A DNA stretch of 64,000 nt, from the NCBI GenBank assembly GCA_017397105.1, contig JAFQKF010000001.1, positions 1 through 64,000 of the forward strand, in the 5' to 3' direction. The position numbers and the translations under genes are program-made. Below, in pieces: positions 25,159 to 34,404 of the stretch. Origin of the DNA: Clostridia bacterium (GTDB lineage: Bacteria > Bacillota > Clostridia > Oscillospirales > Acutalibacteraceae). How positions within the stretch are numbered: position 1 is the stretch's first letter; each line of letters begins with the position of its first letter. Below the pieces are notes generated by a model. It made no database searches. It was not told where the DNA came from and saw only the letters and a list, made by a program, of their open reading frames with translations.

Positions 25159-26361
25159 ATGGAAAAAATCAATTTACTTGTTTTATCAGACGATATCGAT
25201 TTGAGAATAGAAATTAAAGATCTTATAGCCGATGAAGCGTTTGCAATCAGCGGTTATTCGGGATTTACAGCAGAAGGAAAAACCAAAACGGTCAATAAAT
25301 TCCCGGAAATAGTTTTATGTGCGGTCAGGGGCGAGGTAAGTGATTCTGTTTTCAGCTTCATTCAGGAGCTTCTGACCGTTGCAAGGGGCACGATAGCTAT
25401 ACTTGTAAATGACAAAATTGACGTTGACCTCGTCAATAAAGCTGCTCAATACGGAATACGCAAGGTTCTTCCCGTGGACGGCATAGGTGCGCAGGAGTTT
25501 TCTGAAAACATTAAAACTGTTTTTGCGCTCGAAAAACAGCGTGTTCTTGATAACAACGAAGAAAGACGTGTGCGCTGCAAAGCAATCGGATTCTTCGGCG
25601 GTAAAGGCGGCACGGGTAAAACAACGCTTGCAGTCGGCGTTGCATCTCAGCTTGCAAGGGCAGGCAAAAGGGTTATGCTCATGGATCTTGACCTGCAGTT
25701 CGGCGACGTTGTTATGGCGTTAGACCTTGATACTAAGTATTCGGTTGTTGATCTTGTTCAGGACAGAGGCGGAATCACAATTGAAAACATAAATAATTTT
25801 TCCGTTGAGCACAGCACGGGTATGAGCGTCCTTTGCGCACCGAAAAGCTCGGAATATGCAGATTTTGTTACCGCGGCACACGTTGAGAGGATAATCGACA
25901 TTATGCGTCCTTATTATGAATACCTGATTATCGATTTACCCTCATCGTTCAACGACACCACAATAACAGCCTGTGAAAACTGTGAAGAAATATTCTTGAT
26001 TTATAATAATGAGATTTTTTCTCTGAACAATGCAAAGGTGTGCTATACGATTCTTGATCAGCTGCATCAAAGGGATAAAATCAGGATAATTCTCAATAAG
26101 ACTGAAAAAAGCCTTATCAGAGCGCAGGATTTCGAGGAAATGTTCCAGCTTCCGGTTTTTGCAGATATCCCTGCGGATTATTCCGCCGTATTTATGAGCG
26201 TAAACAAAGGGCAGGCAATTACCGTGGCTCAGCCTAAATCCCCGGTATCAAAAGCAATTTCCGATATGACTGATAAAATAATCAGAATCCATACGGGAAT
26301 TGAGCCCGTAAAAGCAAAGCCTGAAAAGAAAAAGATGTTTGCAAAAGTCAAGAAAAAATAA
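25159..26361 (+). CDS. tadZ: Pilus localisation ATPase TadZ/CpaE
   Basis: A 400-residue MinD/ParA-superfamily ATPase with an N-terminal atypical receiver-like domain (~1-125) and a deviant Walker A KGGTGKT at 149-155 plus LMDLDLQFGD and YLIIDLPSSF. TadZ proteins place the pilus machine at the cell pole. The ATG chosen has GGAGATG upstream; a TTG 21 bases earlier is possible but lacks a site. It starts 24 bases after the cpaB stop. Confidence 0.9.
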   Translation: MEKINLLVLSDDIDLRIEIKDLIADEAFAISGYSGFTAEGKTKTVNKFPEIVLCAVRGEVSDSVFSFIQELLTVARGTIAILVNDKIDVDLVNKAAQYGIRKVLPVDGIGAQEFSENIKTVFALEKQRVLDNNEERRVRCKAIGFFGGKGGTGKTTLAVGVASQLARAGKRVMLMDLDLQFGDVVMALDLDTKYSVVDLVQDRGGITIENINNFSVEHSTGMSVLCAPKSSEYADFVTAAHVERIIDIMRPYYEYLIIDLPSSFNDTTITACENCEEIFLIYNNEIFSLNNAKVCYTILDQLHQRDKIRIILNKTEKSLIRAQDFEEMFQLPVFADIPADYSAVFMSVNKGQAITVAQPKSPVSKAISDMTDKIIRIHTGIEPVKAKPEKKKMFAKVKKK

Positions 26362-26382
26362 AAAGCATTGTGAGGTGCGGTT

Positions 26383-27735
26383 ATGGGACTTTTAGACAGA
26401 ATTGACGGTCAGAAAAAATTGCAGATGCAAAACGTTTCTGATGCGGATGATACGGTAGAAATTACAGCTGATGAAGAAACGGTTGAAGATCCGTACCTTG
26501 AAGTAAAGCGTCGCATCCACTCAGCAATAATTGATGAAATGAACAGAAGCGGTAAGATGATAACTGACCGCGAAGCAATGTATAAAATTGTTGACGATAA
26601 GGTTAACGATGACGAGTTCCTGATTCCGAGAATAGACCGTGAAAAGGTTGCAACCGAGCTTTTTAACGATATTATGGGTTACGGTCCGATTGAAGAGCTT
26701 GTTCAGAACCCTTCTTACAGTGAAATAATGGTAAACGGACCCGATAAGATATACGTTGAGGATAAGGGAAAGCTCAAGCTTACAGACCTGAAATTCAGAG
26801 ATGAAGAACATCTTATGAATATTATAAACCGCATAGTGTCAAACGTAGGCAGACACGTTGATGAAGCAAGCCCCATGGTTGATGCACGATTGGCAGACGG
26901 TTCCCGCGTTAATGCGATTATCCCTCCATTGTCGCTCGTGGGACCCGTTCTGACAATACGTAAGTTTGGCAAAAAACCTATTACGGCGCAGCAACTGCTT
27001 AAATTCGGTTCGCTTACTCCGCATATGCTTCAGTTCCTTGAAGCCTGTGTTAAAGGTAAGCTGAATATAGTCGTTGCAGGCGGTACGGGCAGCGGTAAAA
27101 CAACTCTTCTGAACGTTTTGTCTTCCTATATTCCCGAGGATGAAAGAATCGTTACCATTGAGGATGCGGCGGAGGTTCAGCTTAAGCAGGAGCACGTTAT
27201 TACGCTTGAAGCAAGGCCCGCAAACCTTGAAGGCAAAGGCGCGGTAACAATCCGCAATCTTGTAAAAAATGCCCTGCGTATGCGACCGGACAGAATAATC
27301 GTCGGCGAGGTTCGTTCTGAAGAAACGCTTGATATGCTTCAGGCAATGAATACGGGCCATGACGGTTCACTTACAACAACCCACGCCAACTCACCCAGAG
27401 ATACGGTTGCAAGGCTTGAAACAATGGTTCTTATGAGCGGAATGGAGCTTCCTCTCAGAGCTATCAGAGATCAGATATCTTCAGCCATTGATATAATCGT
27501 TCAGCAAAGCCGACTTCGTGACGGCACAAGAAAAATAACTTCCATAACCGAAATAATAGGCATGGAAGGCGACGTGGTAAGTATGCAGGATATATTTGTT
27601 TATGAAACTGACGGAGCGGTTGATGCCACGGGAAAATTCATAGGCAAATTCAACGCAACGGGAGTAAGACCGAATTGCCTTGAAAAAATCAAAGGAAACG
27701 GAGTGACGGTCAATAATGAATGGTTTGCAAATTAG
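26383..27735 (+). CDS. tadA: Pilus assembly ATPase TadA/CpaF
   Basis: A 450-residue type II/IV secretion ATPase that powers Flp pilus assembly as a cytoplasmic hexamer. Walker A GGTGSGKT at 233-240, Asp/Glu boxes around [11 protein letters not shown], Walker [12 protein letters not shown] (301-311) and His box TTTHANS are present. The N-terminal domain ([20 protein letters not shown]) is typical of CpaF. The gene overlaps the next by 20 bases, implying translational coupling. Confidence 0.95.
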   Translation: MGLLDRIDGQKKLQMQNVSDADDTVEITADEETVEDPYLEVKRRIHSAIIDEMNRSGKMITDREAMYKIVDDKVNDDEFLIPRIDREKVATELFNDIMGYGPIEELVQNPSYSEIMVNGPDKIYVEDKGKLKLTDLKFRDEEHLMNIINRIVSNVGRHVDEASPMVDARLADGSRVNAIIPPLSLVGPVLTIRKFGKKPITAQQLLKFGSLTPHMLQFLEACVKGKLNIVVAGGTGSGKTTLLNVLSSYIPEDERIVTIEDAAEVQLKQEHVITLEARPANLEGKGAVTIRNLVKNALRMRPDRIIVGEVRSEETLDMLQAMNTGHDGSLTTTHANSPRDTVARLETMVLMSGMELPLRAIRDQISSAIDIIVQQSRLRDGTRKITSITEIIGMEGDVVSMQDIFVYETDGAVDATGKFIGKFNATGVRPNCLEKIKGNGVTVNNEWFAN

Positions 27736-28705
27736 CATTGTTATTCTTTCTGTCACCTTCGGATTGTTCAGCTTCTTCCTGATGGTAAGCATTATGGGCA
27801 CGGCAACGCAGAATAAGCGTACGGTAGAAAAACGTGTCAACAAAATCTCCAGCAAAAAAAGCGGTCTGACTCTTCATATTCAGGAGAAAAAGAAAAACAG
27901 AAAGTCATCGCTTATCAGCCGTGCGCTTAATGGCGGCAATCAGTCCGTCAAGCGGAAAAAGCTTATGGAAACAATCTTTAACGAGCTTATTCTTGCCGAT
28001 ATTATGATGAAGCCGGAGGAATTCTGCCTTATCTGGGTAGTGCTGACGTTTGTTCCCGCAGGGCTTGCGGCTCTGTTTCAGCTGGGCATGATGCCGTCTG
28101 TAACTCTTGCAGTAATAGGTGCTTTCCTGCCTTTGATGTTTATTAAAATAAAAAAAGGAAAAAGAACAAAGGCTTTTGAAGCACAGCTTGGTGACACGCT
28201 TATAATGATATGCAACGGCCTGCGCTCCGGATTCTCTTTTCAGCAGGCGATGGAAAACGTTGCAAACGATATGCCTGCGCCAATCGGAATTGAATTCGGC
28301 AGAGTGTGCAATGAAATACGCTACGGCGCAACAATGGAAGAAGCGCTCAATAATATGGTGGACAGAGTTAAAAGCCCTGACCTGATGCTGGTGGTTTCTG
28401 CGGTTCTTATCCAGCGCACAACGGGCGGAAATCTTTCCGAAATACTTTCAACAATTTCAAACACAATCCGAGAAAGAATCAAAATCAAAGGTGAAATCAA
28501 TTCAATTACCGCTCAGGGGAGGATGTCGGGTCTGATAATCGGCTCGCTCCCCATAGCCGTAGCGGCAATCCTTATGGTTGTAAATCCTGATTATATGTCA
28601 ACCTTTTTCACAACAACAGCCGGCAATATTATGCTTATAATTTCTGTTGTTATGGAAATTCTCGGCTTTATTGCAATAAGAAAAGTTGTTTCCATAGAGT
28701 ACTGA
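27716..28705 (+). CDS. tadB: Tad inner membrane platform protein TadB
   Basis: A 329-residue T2SSF-family protein. Membrane helices at the N-terminus, near 95-145, and two at the C-terminus flank the GspF domain (LGDTLIMICNGLRSGFSFQQ). With TadC it forms the membrane platform on which TadA works. Its start lies inside the end of tadA; GGAG is located about 10 bases upstream. Confidence 0.92.
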   Translation: MNGLQISIVILSVTFGLFSFFLMVSIMGTATQNKRTVEKRVNKISSKKSGLTLHIQEKKKNRKSSLISRALNGGNQSVKRKKLMETIFNELILADIMMKPEEFCLIWVVLTFVPAGLAALFQLGMMPSVTLAVIGAFLPLMFIKIKKGKRTKAFEAQLGDTLIMICNGLRSGFSFQQAMENVANDMPAPIGIEFGRVCNEIRYGATMEEALNNMVDRVKSPDLMLVVSAVLIQRTTGGNLSEILSTISNTIRERIKIKGEINSITAQGRMSGLIIGSLPIAVAAILMVVNPDYMSTFFTTTAGNIMLIISVVMEILGFIAIRKVVSIEY

Positions 28706-28721
28706 TACGGAGGTGAACTTT

Positions 28722-29645
28722 GTGGAATTCCTGGTTATAACATATTCATTTCTTGCGTTCATACTTTTCGTTCTGATCGCTTCCCCGATAGGGATTAAAA
28801 ACGACCGCAAGCAAAAGCGTATTGATAAAATCAACAATTCAATCGGTCAGCCTGCGTTTCAGGAATTGCAGCTTTCGTTTTATGACAGATTCATAGCAAA
28901 AGGAGTAAAAACCTTTTCCGAAAAGCTCGGACGTTTTGCTCCGAAAAAGAAAAGCGCCAACAAAACGAAAACTCTTGAAGCCATCCGCAAACAGCTCAGG
29001 TACGCAGGCATATTTATGGAAGCTTCGGATTTTCAGTTTATAAAGAAAGCGTTTCTCATTGGTGCGGTATTTCTGACTTGTATTATACTGATTATCGTTA
29101 AACCGGAAACAATGATTGCTTTACTTATTCTGGTAATCGGTGTTGTTGTCGGAATAATGGGGCCTACAATGTACCTTCGCTCACGTGTTTCAAGCCACCA
29201 GACGGGAATAAAAAAACAGCTTCCCGATGCAATGGATTTGCTTTGCGTGTGCATAGAAGCGGGGCTCGGATTTGATGCCGCATTGCTCAAGGTTTCTCAG
29301 AAGCTGAGCGGACCGTTTATAGATGAGCTGCTTATTGTTTACAGAGAAATCCAGATGGGAAGAACACGAAGAGAAGCGCTGCAGAATCTTTGCGATGCAA
29401 CCAATCTTGATGAACTCAAAACCTTCGCATCCGCACTTGTTCAGGCTGAACAGCTCGGCATTCCCATTAATAACGTAATGCGTGCACAGTCCGAACAGCT
29501 CAGGGTCGAAAGAAGCCAGGTGGCAAAAGAAAAGGGCATGAAGGCATCGATTAAAATGCTTTTGCCCATGCTTCTGTTTATTTTTCCCGTTGTTTTCATA
29601 ATCCTCATGGGACCGACTGTTATGAATATAATTGAAACTTTTTGA
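28722..29645 (+). CDS. tadC: Tad inner membrane platform protein TadC
   Basis: A 307-residue T2SSF-family protein paralogous to TadB, with the GspF segment LPDAMDLLCVCIEAGLGFDA and two C-terminal helices. The start is a GTG eight bases after a GGAGG site; the GTG nine bases earlier lies within that site. Seventeen bases separate it from tadB. Confidence 0.92.
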   Translation: MEFLVITYSFLAFILFVLIASPIGIKNDRKQKRIDKINNSIGQPAFQELQLSFYDRFIAKGVKTFSEKLGRFAPKKKSANKTKTLEAIRKQLRYAGIFMEASDFQFIKKAFLIGAVFLTCIILIIVKPETMIALLILVIGVVVGIMGPTMYLRSRVSSHQTGIKKQLPDAMDLLCVCIEAGLGFDAALLKVSQKLSGPFIDELLIVYREIQMGRTRREALQNLCDATNLDELKTFASALVQAEQLGIPINNVMRAQSEQLRVERSQVAKEKGMKASIKMLLPMLLFIFPVVFIILMGPTVMNIIETF

Positions 29646-29652
29646 TACTGTT

Positions 29653-30003
29653 ATGAAAAAGATAAGTATTTTAAAAAACAATACTGTTATCACGGATAAT
29701 GCAGAGCTTGCCGACACTTTTTTTACAAGATTCAGAGGGCTGATGTTCCGCAATGCGATAGCGGAGAATTACGCTCTTTATATAACGCCGTGCAATCAGA
29801 TTCATATGCTTAATATGAGATTTCCGATTGACGTTGTTTATCTTGATGAAAGCGGAACGGTGGTAAAAACCGATACAGACGTACACCCCGGAAAGATATG
29901 CAAAACCGTAAAGGAAGCAAAGAGCGTTATTGAACTCAGAAGCTTTTCGGCTTCAAAGCTCGGCATAAAAAACGGTGATACAATTAAAATAAACGTACTG
30001 TGA
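29653..30003 (+). CDS. DUF192 family protein
   Basis: A 116-residue protein of the DUF192 family (FFTRFRGLMFR, MLNMRFPIDVVYLD, LRSFSASKLGIKNGD). The function of the family is unknown; members are small beta-barrel proteins, some secreted, and several are encoded beside type IV pilus or Tad genes. No signal peptide is visible. The ATG at 29653 has no good ribosome site and lies 7 bases after the tadC stop, so coupling is likely; a TTG at 29632 overlapping tadC is the alternative. Confidence 0.8.
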   Translation: MKKISILKNNTVITDNAELADTFFTRFRGLMFRNAIAENYALYITPCNQIHMLNMRFPIDVVYLDESGTVVKTDTDVHPGKICKTVKEAKSVIELRSFSASKLGIKNGDTIKINVL

Positions 30004-30012
30004 GGGATTGAT

Positions 30013-31026
30013 ATGAAAAGGAATAAAAATGACGCCGTAGTAAATAAGGATAAAATGCCTGAAAATACCGAGTCACTCAGCGGCAGCGTAATTCCCTCTG
30101 AAAAAGTAAATACGGTCAGTAACGAAGAAAAAGGGCTTCCTTTTAAAAAAGTTCTTTACGGATATAATCCCGAAGAGGTTCAGTCCTTCATTAATGAACT
30201 GACAAAAAGCTGTGAGGCATCACTGAAGCTTCATGAATCAAAGCTTTCTGCAATGAAAGAGGAACTTGCGTTTTCAAACAGAGAGCGTGATATTTATATA
30301 AAAAAATGCAAAGAGTATCAATCTCAAATCCGTGAGAAAACTCTGCCCGTTGAAGCTGATGCCGATGAATACAATGTAATCATTGCTCAGCTCAGAGAAA
30401 CGGTAAATGCGCTTGAAGCTGAAAATGAAGAGCTCAGAAACAGACAAAACGCTTCCTGCACGGATTCTGTTAAAGAATATACCGAAAGAATTGCAATGCT
30501 CGAAAGTTTAAACGGAGAAATGAAGGCTGCTCTTTCCTGTGCGGAGAATAAAAATGAAGAATTGCTGCAGCAGGCAGAAAGATTTGCAGAAATTTCTGAT
30601 GAATATGAAGCTGCAAAGCAAAAGCTTGAAAACGCTGAATCAAAGCTTTTGCTTTGTGAAAAAGAATTAAAAATCAAGTGCGATGAAGCAGAAGAAAAGG
30701 ATGCAAAACTCAATGCCTGCGCAGAGGAAAAGAATGATGCGCAGAAGAAAATAGCAGAGCTTGAGGTTGAAAACAACATTCTCATGCAAAGAACTGCTGA
30801 AAGCGAAGACGAAATATCCAAGCTCCGTGAAACAAACAAAGCCTTGATTTTTGAAAATGCCGAAAAGATAAGCGCTCTTGAAAATGAACACAACAAAAGT
30901 AAGCTTGAATTCAGAAAAGAGCGAAAGCTTTACGGCTATTACGTGGAAAGGGCGGAGCTTACCGTTGCGGAATTAACCAAGCAAATAGAACAAATCAAGG
31001 AGTCTGTCTGCGGCTCCGAGGTTTAA
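30013..31026 (+). CDS. DivIVA-like coiled-coil protein
   Basis: A 337-residue protein. After a ~45-residue polar leader, LPFKKVLYGYNPEEVQSFIN matches the membrane-binding start of DivIVA/GpsB proteins (FxxxxxGYxxxEVxxFI). Almost all the rest is heptad-rich coiled coil with high Glu/Lys content. DivIVA proteins recruit partners to curved membrane at poles and septa. Its place in the pilus operon suggests a polar scaffold for the Tad machine, which is inference. GAGGGA site, nine bases after the DUF192 gene. Confidence 0.75.
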   Translation: MKRNKNDAVVNKDKMPENTESLSGSVIPSEKVNTVSNEEKGLPFKKVLYGYNPEEVQSFINELTKSCEASLKLHESKLSAMKEELAFSNRERDIYIKKCKEYQSQIREKTLPVEADADEYNVIIAQLRETVNALEAENEELRNRQNASCTDSVKEYTERIAMLESLNGEMKAALSCAENKNEELLQQAERFAEISDEYEAAKQKLENAESKLLLCEKELKIKCDEAEEKDAKLNACAEEKNDAQKKIAELEVENNILMQRTAESEDEISKLRETNKALIFENAEKISALENEHNKSKLEFRKERKLYGYYVERAELTVAELTKQIEQIKESVCGSEV

Positions 31027-31066
31027 AACACGCATTACCTTTTATTTAAGGGGGGCGGGGAAACGT

Positions 31067-32818
31067 ATGAAAAACAAGAAACGGTTTCGTGGATTTTTCA
31101 AAAATGAAGAAGGCGCCGTGATGGTTATTGCGGCGCTCGGGCTTGTTGCGTTTCTTTCTGTTGTGTCACTCGTTACGGATATGGGTCTGAAATATCATCA
31201 GAAAAGTAAATTGCAAAGCGCTATGGATTCGGCTGCGCTTGCGGCGGTAAGATATATGCCCGATGAGCAGACGGCGAGATTGGTGGCTCTTGAATACGTT
31301 GAGAAAAACGGATTCTCGGCTGACAGCGTCATAATCGAATTCCCTTCGGATGAAATAATCCGTGTAAGTGACAGTGTGCAGAGTAAAACAATATTTGCAA
31401 GCCTTTTCAATACCGACTCCGTTCAGATTAACGCAAAGGCTGCCGCAAAATACGTTGACAAAGACGTTGCGGTAGATTTTGATTATCTGATGTTTCACGG
31501 TGATAATTCACAGTTTACTCTTAACGGACACTATAACATCGGAGGCAGCATTTTCGGCAACGGCAACGTTTATGCAGACGGCGGAGGCTGCACCATATCC
31601 GGCACCGTCTTTTCGGCAGGGAATGCGGCGTATAACCAAAGCAGTATTACTGTAGGCAATGTTGCAAGCAATGTCAGCTCTCAGCCGATGCCGGATTTTG
31701 ATGAAACCATAATGGCGGCCGTTCCTGCTGTTGATGAGGGGGTGTTCGCTAAAACGTATTCTCATATCAGCAAATCAAATTTTTACCTTAACAGATACCC
31801 TGCAGGCTCTGTAATCAACTCATCGGTTTCCATTAACGGCAATACATACTGTGCAGGAACCCTTTCAACAAGCTATCATTCTGATTTGCTGATTATTTAC
31901 GGTGATTTATATATTGAAGGCGATTTTACACCGCAATGTCCGGTTTACGTTAAAGGAAACGCTTATATCGGCGGAAATCTTACAACAACGTGGGACAGAT
32001 CGCTCGTTGTGGGCGGAGATTTGTACGTAGAGGGAAATACAACCCTCAATGGCCAGACAAACGTAAACGGAAACCTCTTTTATACAGGAGGCAATCTCAC
32101 AAGAAGCTCCAATTACAGCCTTCAATGTGATTGTGAAACCTACGCAGGAGGAAAAATAACCCTTAACGGACCGTCTGTTTTTAACGGTGCGGTTTATTGT
32201 ATGGGGTTGTTTGATAAACAGGGCAGTGTGTCAATGACGGTGAACTCAAATGTGTATGCCTTTGATAAACTTAAATTTCAGAGCGGAGGAACAACGGTAA
32301 ACGGTAACGTCTACGTGTGGGGAAAGACAGTTTCAGCTGATGAGGTTGTCGCTGATATAGCAGGCCCGTTCACTCTTAACGGGGATTTATATAACCGTAA
32401 AGGAGATTTGTCACTTTCGGGTCAGGGCGAATACAAAATCAAAGGTATTGTTTACAGCGGCGGAAAGCTTTCCACAAATCAGGGCTCAAGCGGAATAACT
32501 CTTGACGGTTGCATGATAGCCGAAAGCGATATATTAATCGGAGGCAGTGCTCACACCTATAATGAAGCCGGCGCAACACTCTCGATTTACTCAAGAAACG
32601 GCGATATTACGCTTTATTCACAGCAAGGAGGATTTGATTCGCGGGGGATTATCTATGCACCCAAAGGCAACGTTGCGCTTTCGTCAGGTGATTTTGATAT
32701 TCACGGAAGCATTATCGGTAACACGATAACCTGCAATCCGGGAGGCCTGAATATGTATTATAATGACCGTCAGCTTCCGTATTCAAAAAAAATGAAAGCG
32801 GCAGTGTTGATTGAGTGA
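31067..32818 (+). CDS. TadG-like protein with large polymer-forming beta-repeat domain
   Basis: A 583-residue protein. Residues 1-60 match TadG-like pseudopilins (FFKNEEGAVMVIAALGLVAF, helix, then KSKLQSAMDSAALAAVRYM). From ~140 to the end it is a run of short Gly/Asn-rich beta repeats (GDLYIEGDF, GNAYIGGNL, GGDLYVEGNT, NGNLFYTGGN), bactofilin- or beta-helix-like, without the VWA domain common in TadG. It is probably membrane-tethered with an extended extracellular beta solenoid, perhaps a pilus tip or surface sheath; function unknown. Last gene of the pilus operon. Confidence 0.8.
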   Translation: MKNKKRFRGFFKNEEGAVMVIAALGLVAFLSVVSLVTDMGLKYHQKSKLQSAMDSAALAAVRYMPDEQTARLVALEYVEKNGFSADSVIIEFPSDEIIRVSDSVQSKTIFASLFNTDSVQINAKAAAKYVDKDVAVDFDYLMFHGDNSQFTLNGHYNIGGSIFGNGNVYADGGGCTISGTVFSAGNAAYNQSSITVGNVASNVSSQPMPDFDETIMAAVPAVDEGVFAKTYSHISKSNFYLNRYPAGSVINSSVSINGNTYCAGTLSTSYHSDLLIIYGDLYIEGDFTPQCPVYVKGNAYIGGNLTTTWDRSLVVGGDLYVEGNTTLNGQTNVNGNLFYTGGNLTRSSNYSLQCDCETYAGGKITLNGPSVFNGAVYCMGLFDKQGSVSMTVNSNVYAFDKLKFQSGGTTVNGNVYVWGKTVSADEVVADIAGPFTLNGDLYNRKGDLSLSGQGEYKIKGIVYSGGKLSTNQGSSGITLDGCMIAESDILIGGSAHTYNEAGATLSIYSRNGDITLYSQQGGFDSRGIIYAPKGNVALSSGDFDIHGSIIGNTITCNPGGLNMYYNDRQLPYSKKMKAAVLIE

Positions 32819-32847
32819 CGGAAAAATCAAAGAGTTAAATACGCATA

Positions 32848-32892
32848 AAAAAGCCCCCTGCGCTTATCACCGAAGGTGATGGTGCAGGGGGC
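32848..32892. terminator. Terminator between pilus operon and ulosonate-type operon
   Basis: GCCCCCTGC (32853-32861) pairs with GCAGGGGGC (32884-32892), with an inner ATCACC/GGTGAT stem. On the - strand a TTTTTTATGC tract follows, so it terminates the convergent - strand operon; on the + strand no T-run follows but the hairpin likely stabilises or ends pilus mRNA. Confidence 0.8.
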
Positions 32893-32941
32893 AACTGTGT
32901 AACTGATTTAAGTGATATCGCTTTAGCCTATGCTTTTCGGA

Positions 32942-34378
32942 TTATCTGAAATTCATATAACCGAAAACAAGCAAAACTGCCATTAATATGTAGAAGAACG
33001 GAAGAACTGTAAGATCTCCGCCGAAGGCTACAAGGAAATCCTTGAAGGATTTTGCATTTCTGTAATTGTCTGCAACTCTCTTGGGGCGGCAGAAGAATGC
33101 AAGGTCGAAGAGGATATATCCTACGCAGTAGAAAATCCAGGTTTCCCAGAGGGTGTAGCCTCTTAATGCCTGAACGGCAAGAGCAGCTGCGCCGACAAGA
33201 ATAAGGAAAATACGGATTAACTTTATGTTTTTGTAGTCCCAGTAGCGCTCAAGGCCGTCGTGCTGTGCAATGACGTAGTACATTGTAAAGCAGCAGATGA
33301 TTTCAGCCATGGTTGTTGAACCGAGCATGATAAGGGCGAGAGGGCCTACCATGTAGCAGGGACGCTCAAGCACTTCAACTATGTTCATGTCAACCTCACC
33401 GAAGGCACGGGTGATTTTGTTGCCGTTTCTGCGGTAGGGGATGATGAAAAGGAAAATAGTGAGGATAATAAGTGCGCAGAATACCCAGGAGAGAGTGATA
33501 TCAACTTTCTCAGGAAGCATATACCACAGCTTGCCTGCAGCTTCAGCCTGCTCAAGATTCTTTGCTGCAAGAGGCCAGCCGAGAATAAAAGCACCTGCGA
33601 TGCCGAGGCCGTTGAAGCAGCCCTGAGTGAACTCCATAATTTTCCAACCGTCAATAACGTTGAGCGCATCGAGCTTACCGAACATACGCTTGCCGTTTTT
33701 GAGGGGATGAAGCTGTTTGTCATAGAATGTGATTGCAACAACCCAGCCGACTGAGCCTGCAAGTGCGCCGCCGACCCACATAATGATACCGAAAATATCG
33801 CGGCGGATTGCCATAAGTACCAACAGTCCTGCAACGACTACGAGGTTGCGGCCCCATTCCTCACGGCTGTCCTTGGAGAAGCAGATCTTGGGCATTTTTC
33901 CGTGCTCGGGGTCATAGGGGGTGTTGAAAATACGGTAACCGATTTCCTGAACGATGGGAACAAGAGCGAAGAAAATAACGAAATCGTACCATTTATACAC
34001 CGTGCCGCTCATTGCGGAAAAACTGATACCTAAAAATGCTGAGCCGAGTCCGCTCCATATTGAGCCCTTGAATGCCAGAGCAAGGTAACCGAGCGACGGA
34101 TTGTAGCGGGGGGCATCGTGGGTGAGAACAAGTCCCATTGTTGAGCCATAGGGCTCCATACCGCCGTAGAAATAGCCGAGGGCGCAGGCGGCGGCAAACA
34201 GATACACGTTATCCATAAGAAGCTCTGAGCCCGTGTACCAGACGCAGAGTATACCCATGAAAGCGCCGGGGAGCATTGCACCTTTTTCGCCGCCGATTGC
34301 CGAGCCGCGCATACCCCATCCGAAGCACATGGTAATCATACTTATTGCCAGAAAAGCAAATATGCTTTTGGTTTCCAT
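32942..34378 (-). CDS. Polytopic membrane protein of unknown family
   Basis: A 478-residue protein with about ten to twelve hydrophobic membrane segments spread over its whole length. I do not recognise the family. Features include GWGMRGSAIGGEKGAMLPGA near the N-terminus, a charged cytoplasmic-looking loop (YDPEHGKMPKICFSKDSREE) and several conserved-looking Trp/Gly-rich helices. No ATPase or channel signature. As the last gene of an operon with two BNR proteins and a KdsB-like enzyme, a transporter or membrane enzyme for a sialic/ulosonic-type sugar is plausible but unproven. AAAGGA lies before the ATG; 26 bases follow the upstream gene. Confidence 0.75.
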   Translation of the reverse strand: METKSIFAFLAISMITMCFGWGMRGSAIGGEKGAMLPGAFMGILCVWYTGSELLMDNVYLFAAACALGYFYGGMEPYGSTMGLVLTHDAPRYNPSLGYLALAFKGSIWSGLGSAFLGISFSAMSGTVYKWYDFVIFFALVPIVQEIGYRIFNTPYDPEHGKMPKICFSKDSREEWGRNLVVVAGLLVLMAIRRDIFGIIMWVGGALAGSVGWVVAITFYDKQLHPLKNGKRMFGKLDALNVIDGWKIMEFTQGCFNGLGIAGAFILGWPLAAKNLEQAEAAGKLWYMLPEKVDITLSWVFCALIILTIFLFIIPYRRNGNKITRAFGEVDMNIVEVLERPCYMVGPLALIMLGSTTMAEIICCFTMYYVIAQHDGLERYWDYKNIKLIRIFLILVGAAALAVQALRGYTLWETWIFYCVGYILFDLAFFCRPKRVADNYRNAKSFKDFLVAFGGDLTVLPFFYILMAVLLVFGYMNFR

Positions 34379-34404
34379 ATAATAATCCTTTCTTGTAAAA
34401 TTCT

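Noticed and set aside
26839..27360. 173-codon - strand frame
   Set aside because: Antisense to tadA within its conserved ATPase core; no coding signals.
30387..30896. 169-codon Ser/Phe-rich - strand frame
   Set aside because: Composition is the antisense image of the Glu/Lys coiled coil on the + strand.
31500..32800. Repeats in the TadG-like gene as a CRISPR or DNA repeat array
   Set aside because: The periodicity is at protein level (beta repeats of varied length); DNA units are not identical and have no spacers.
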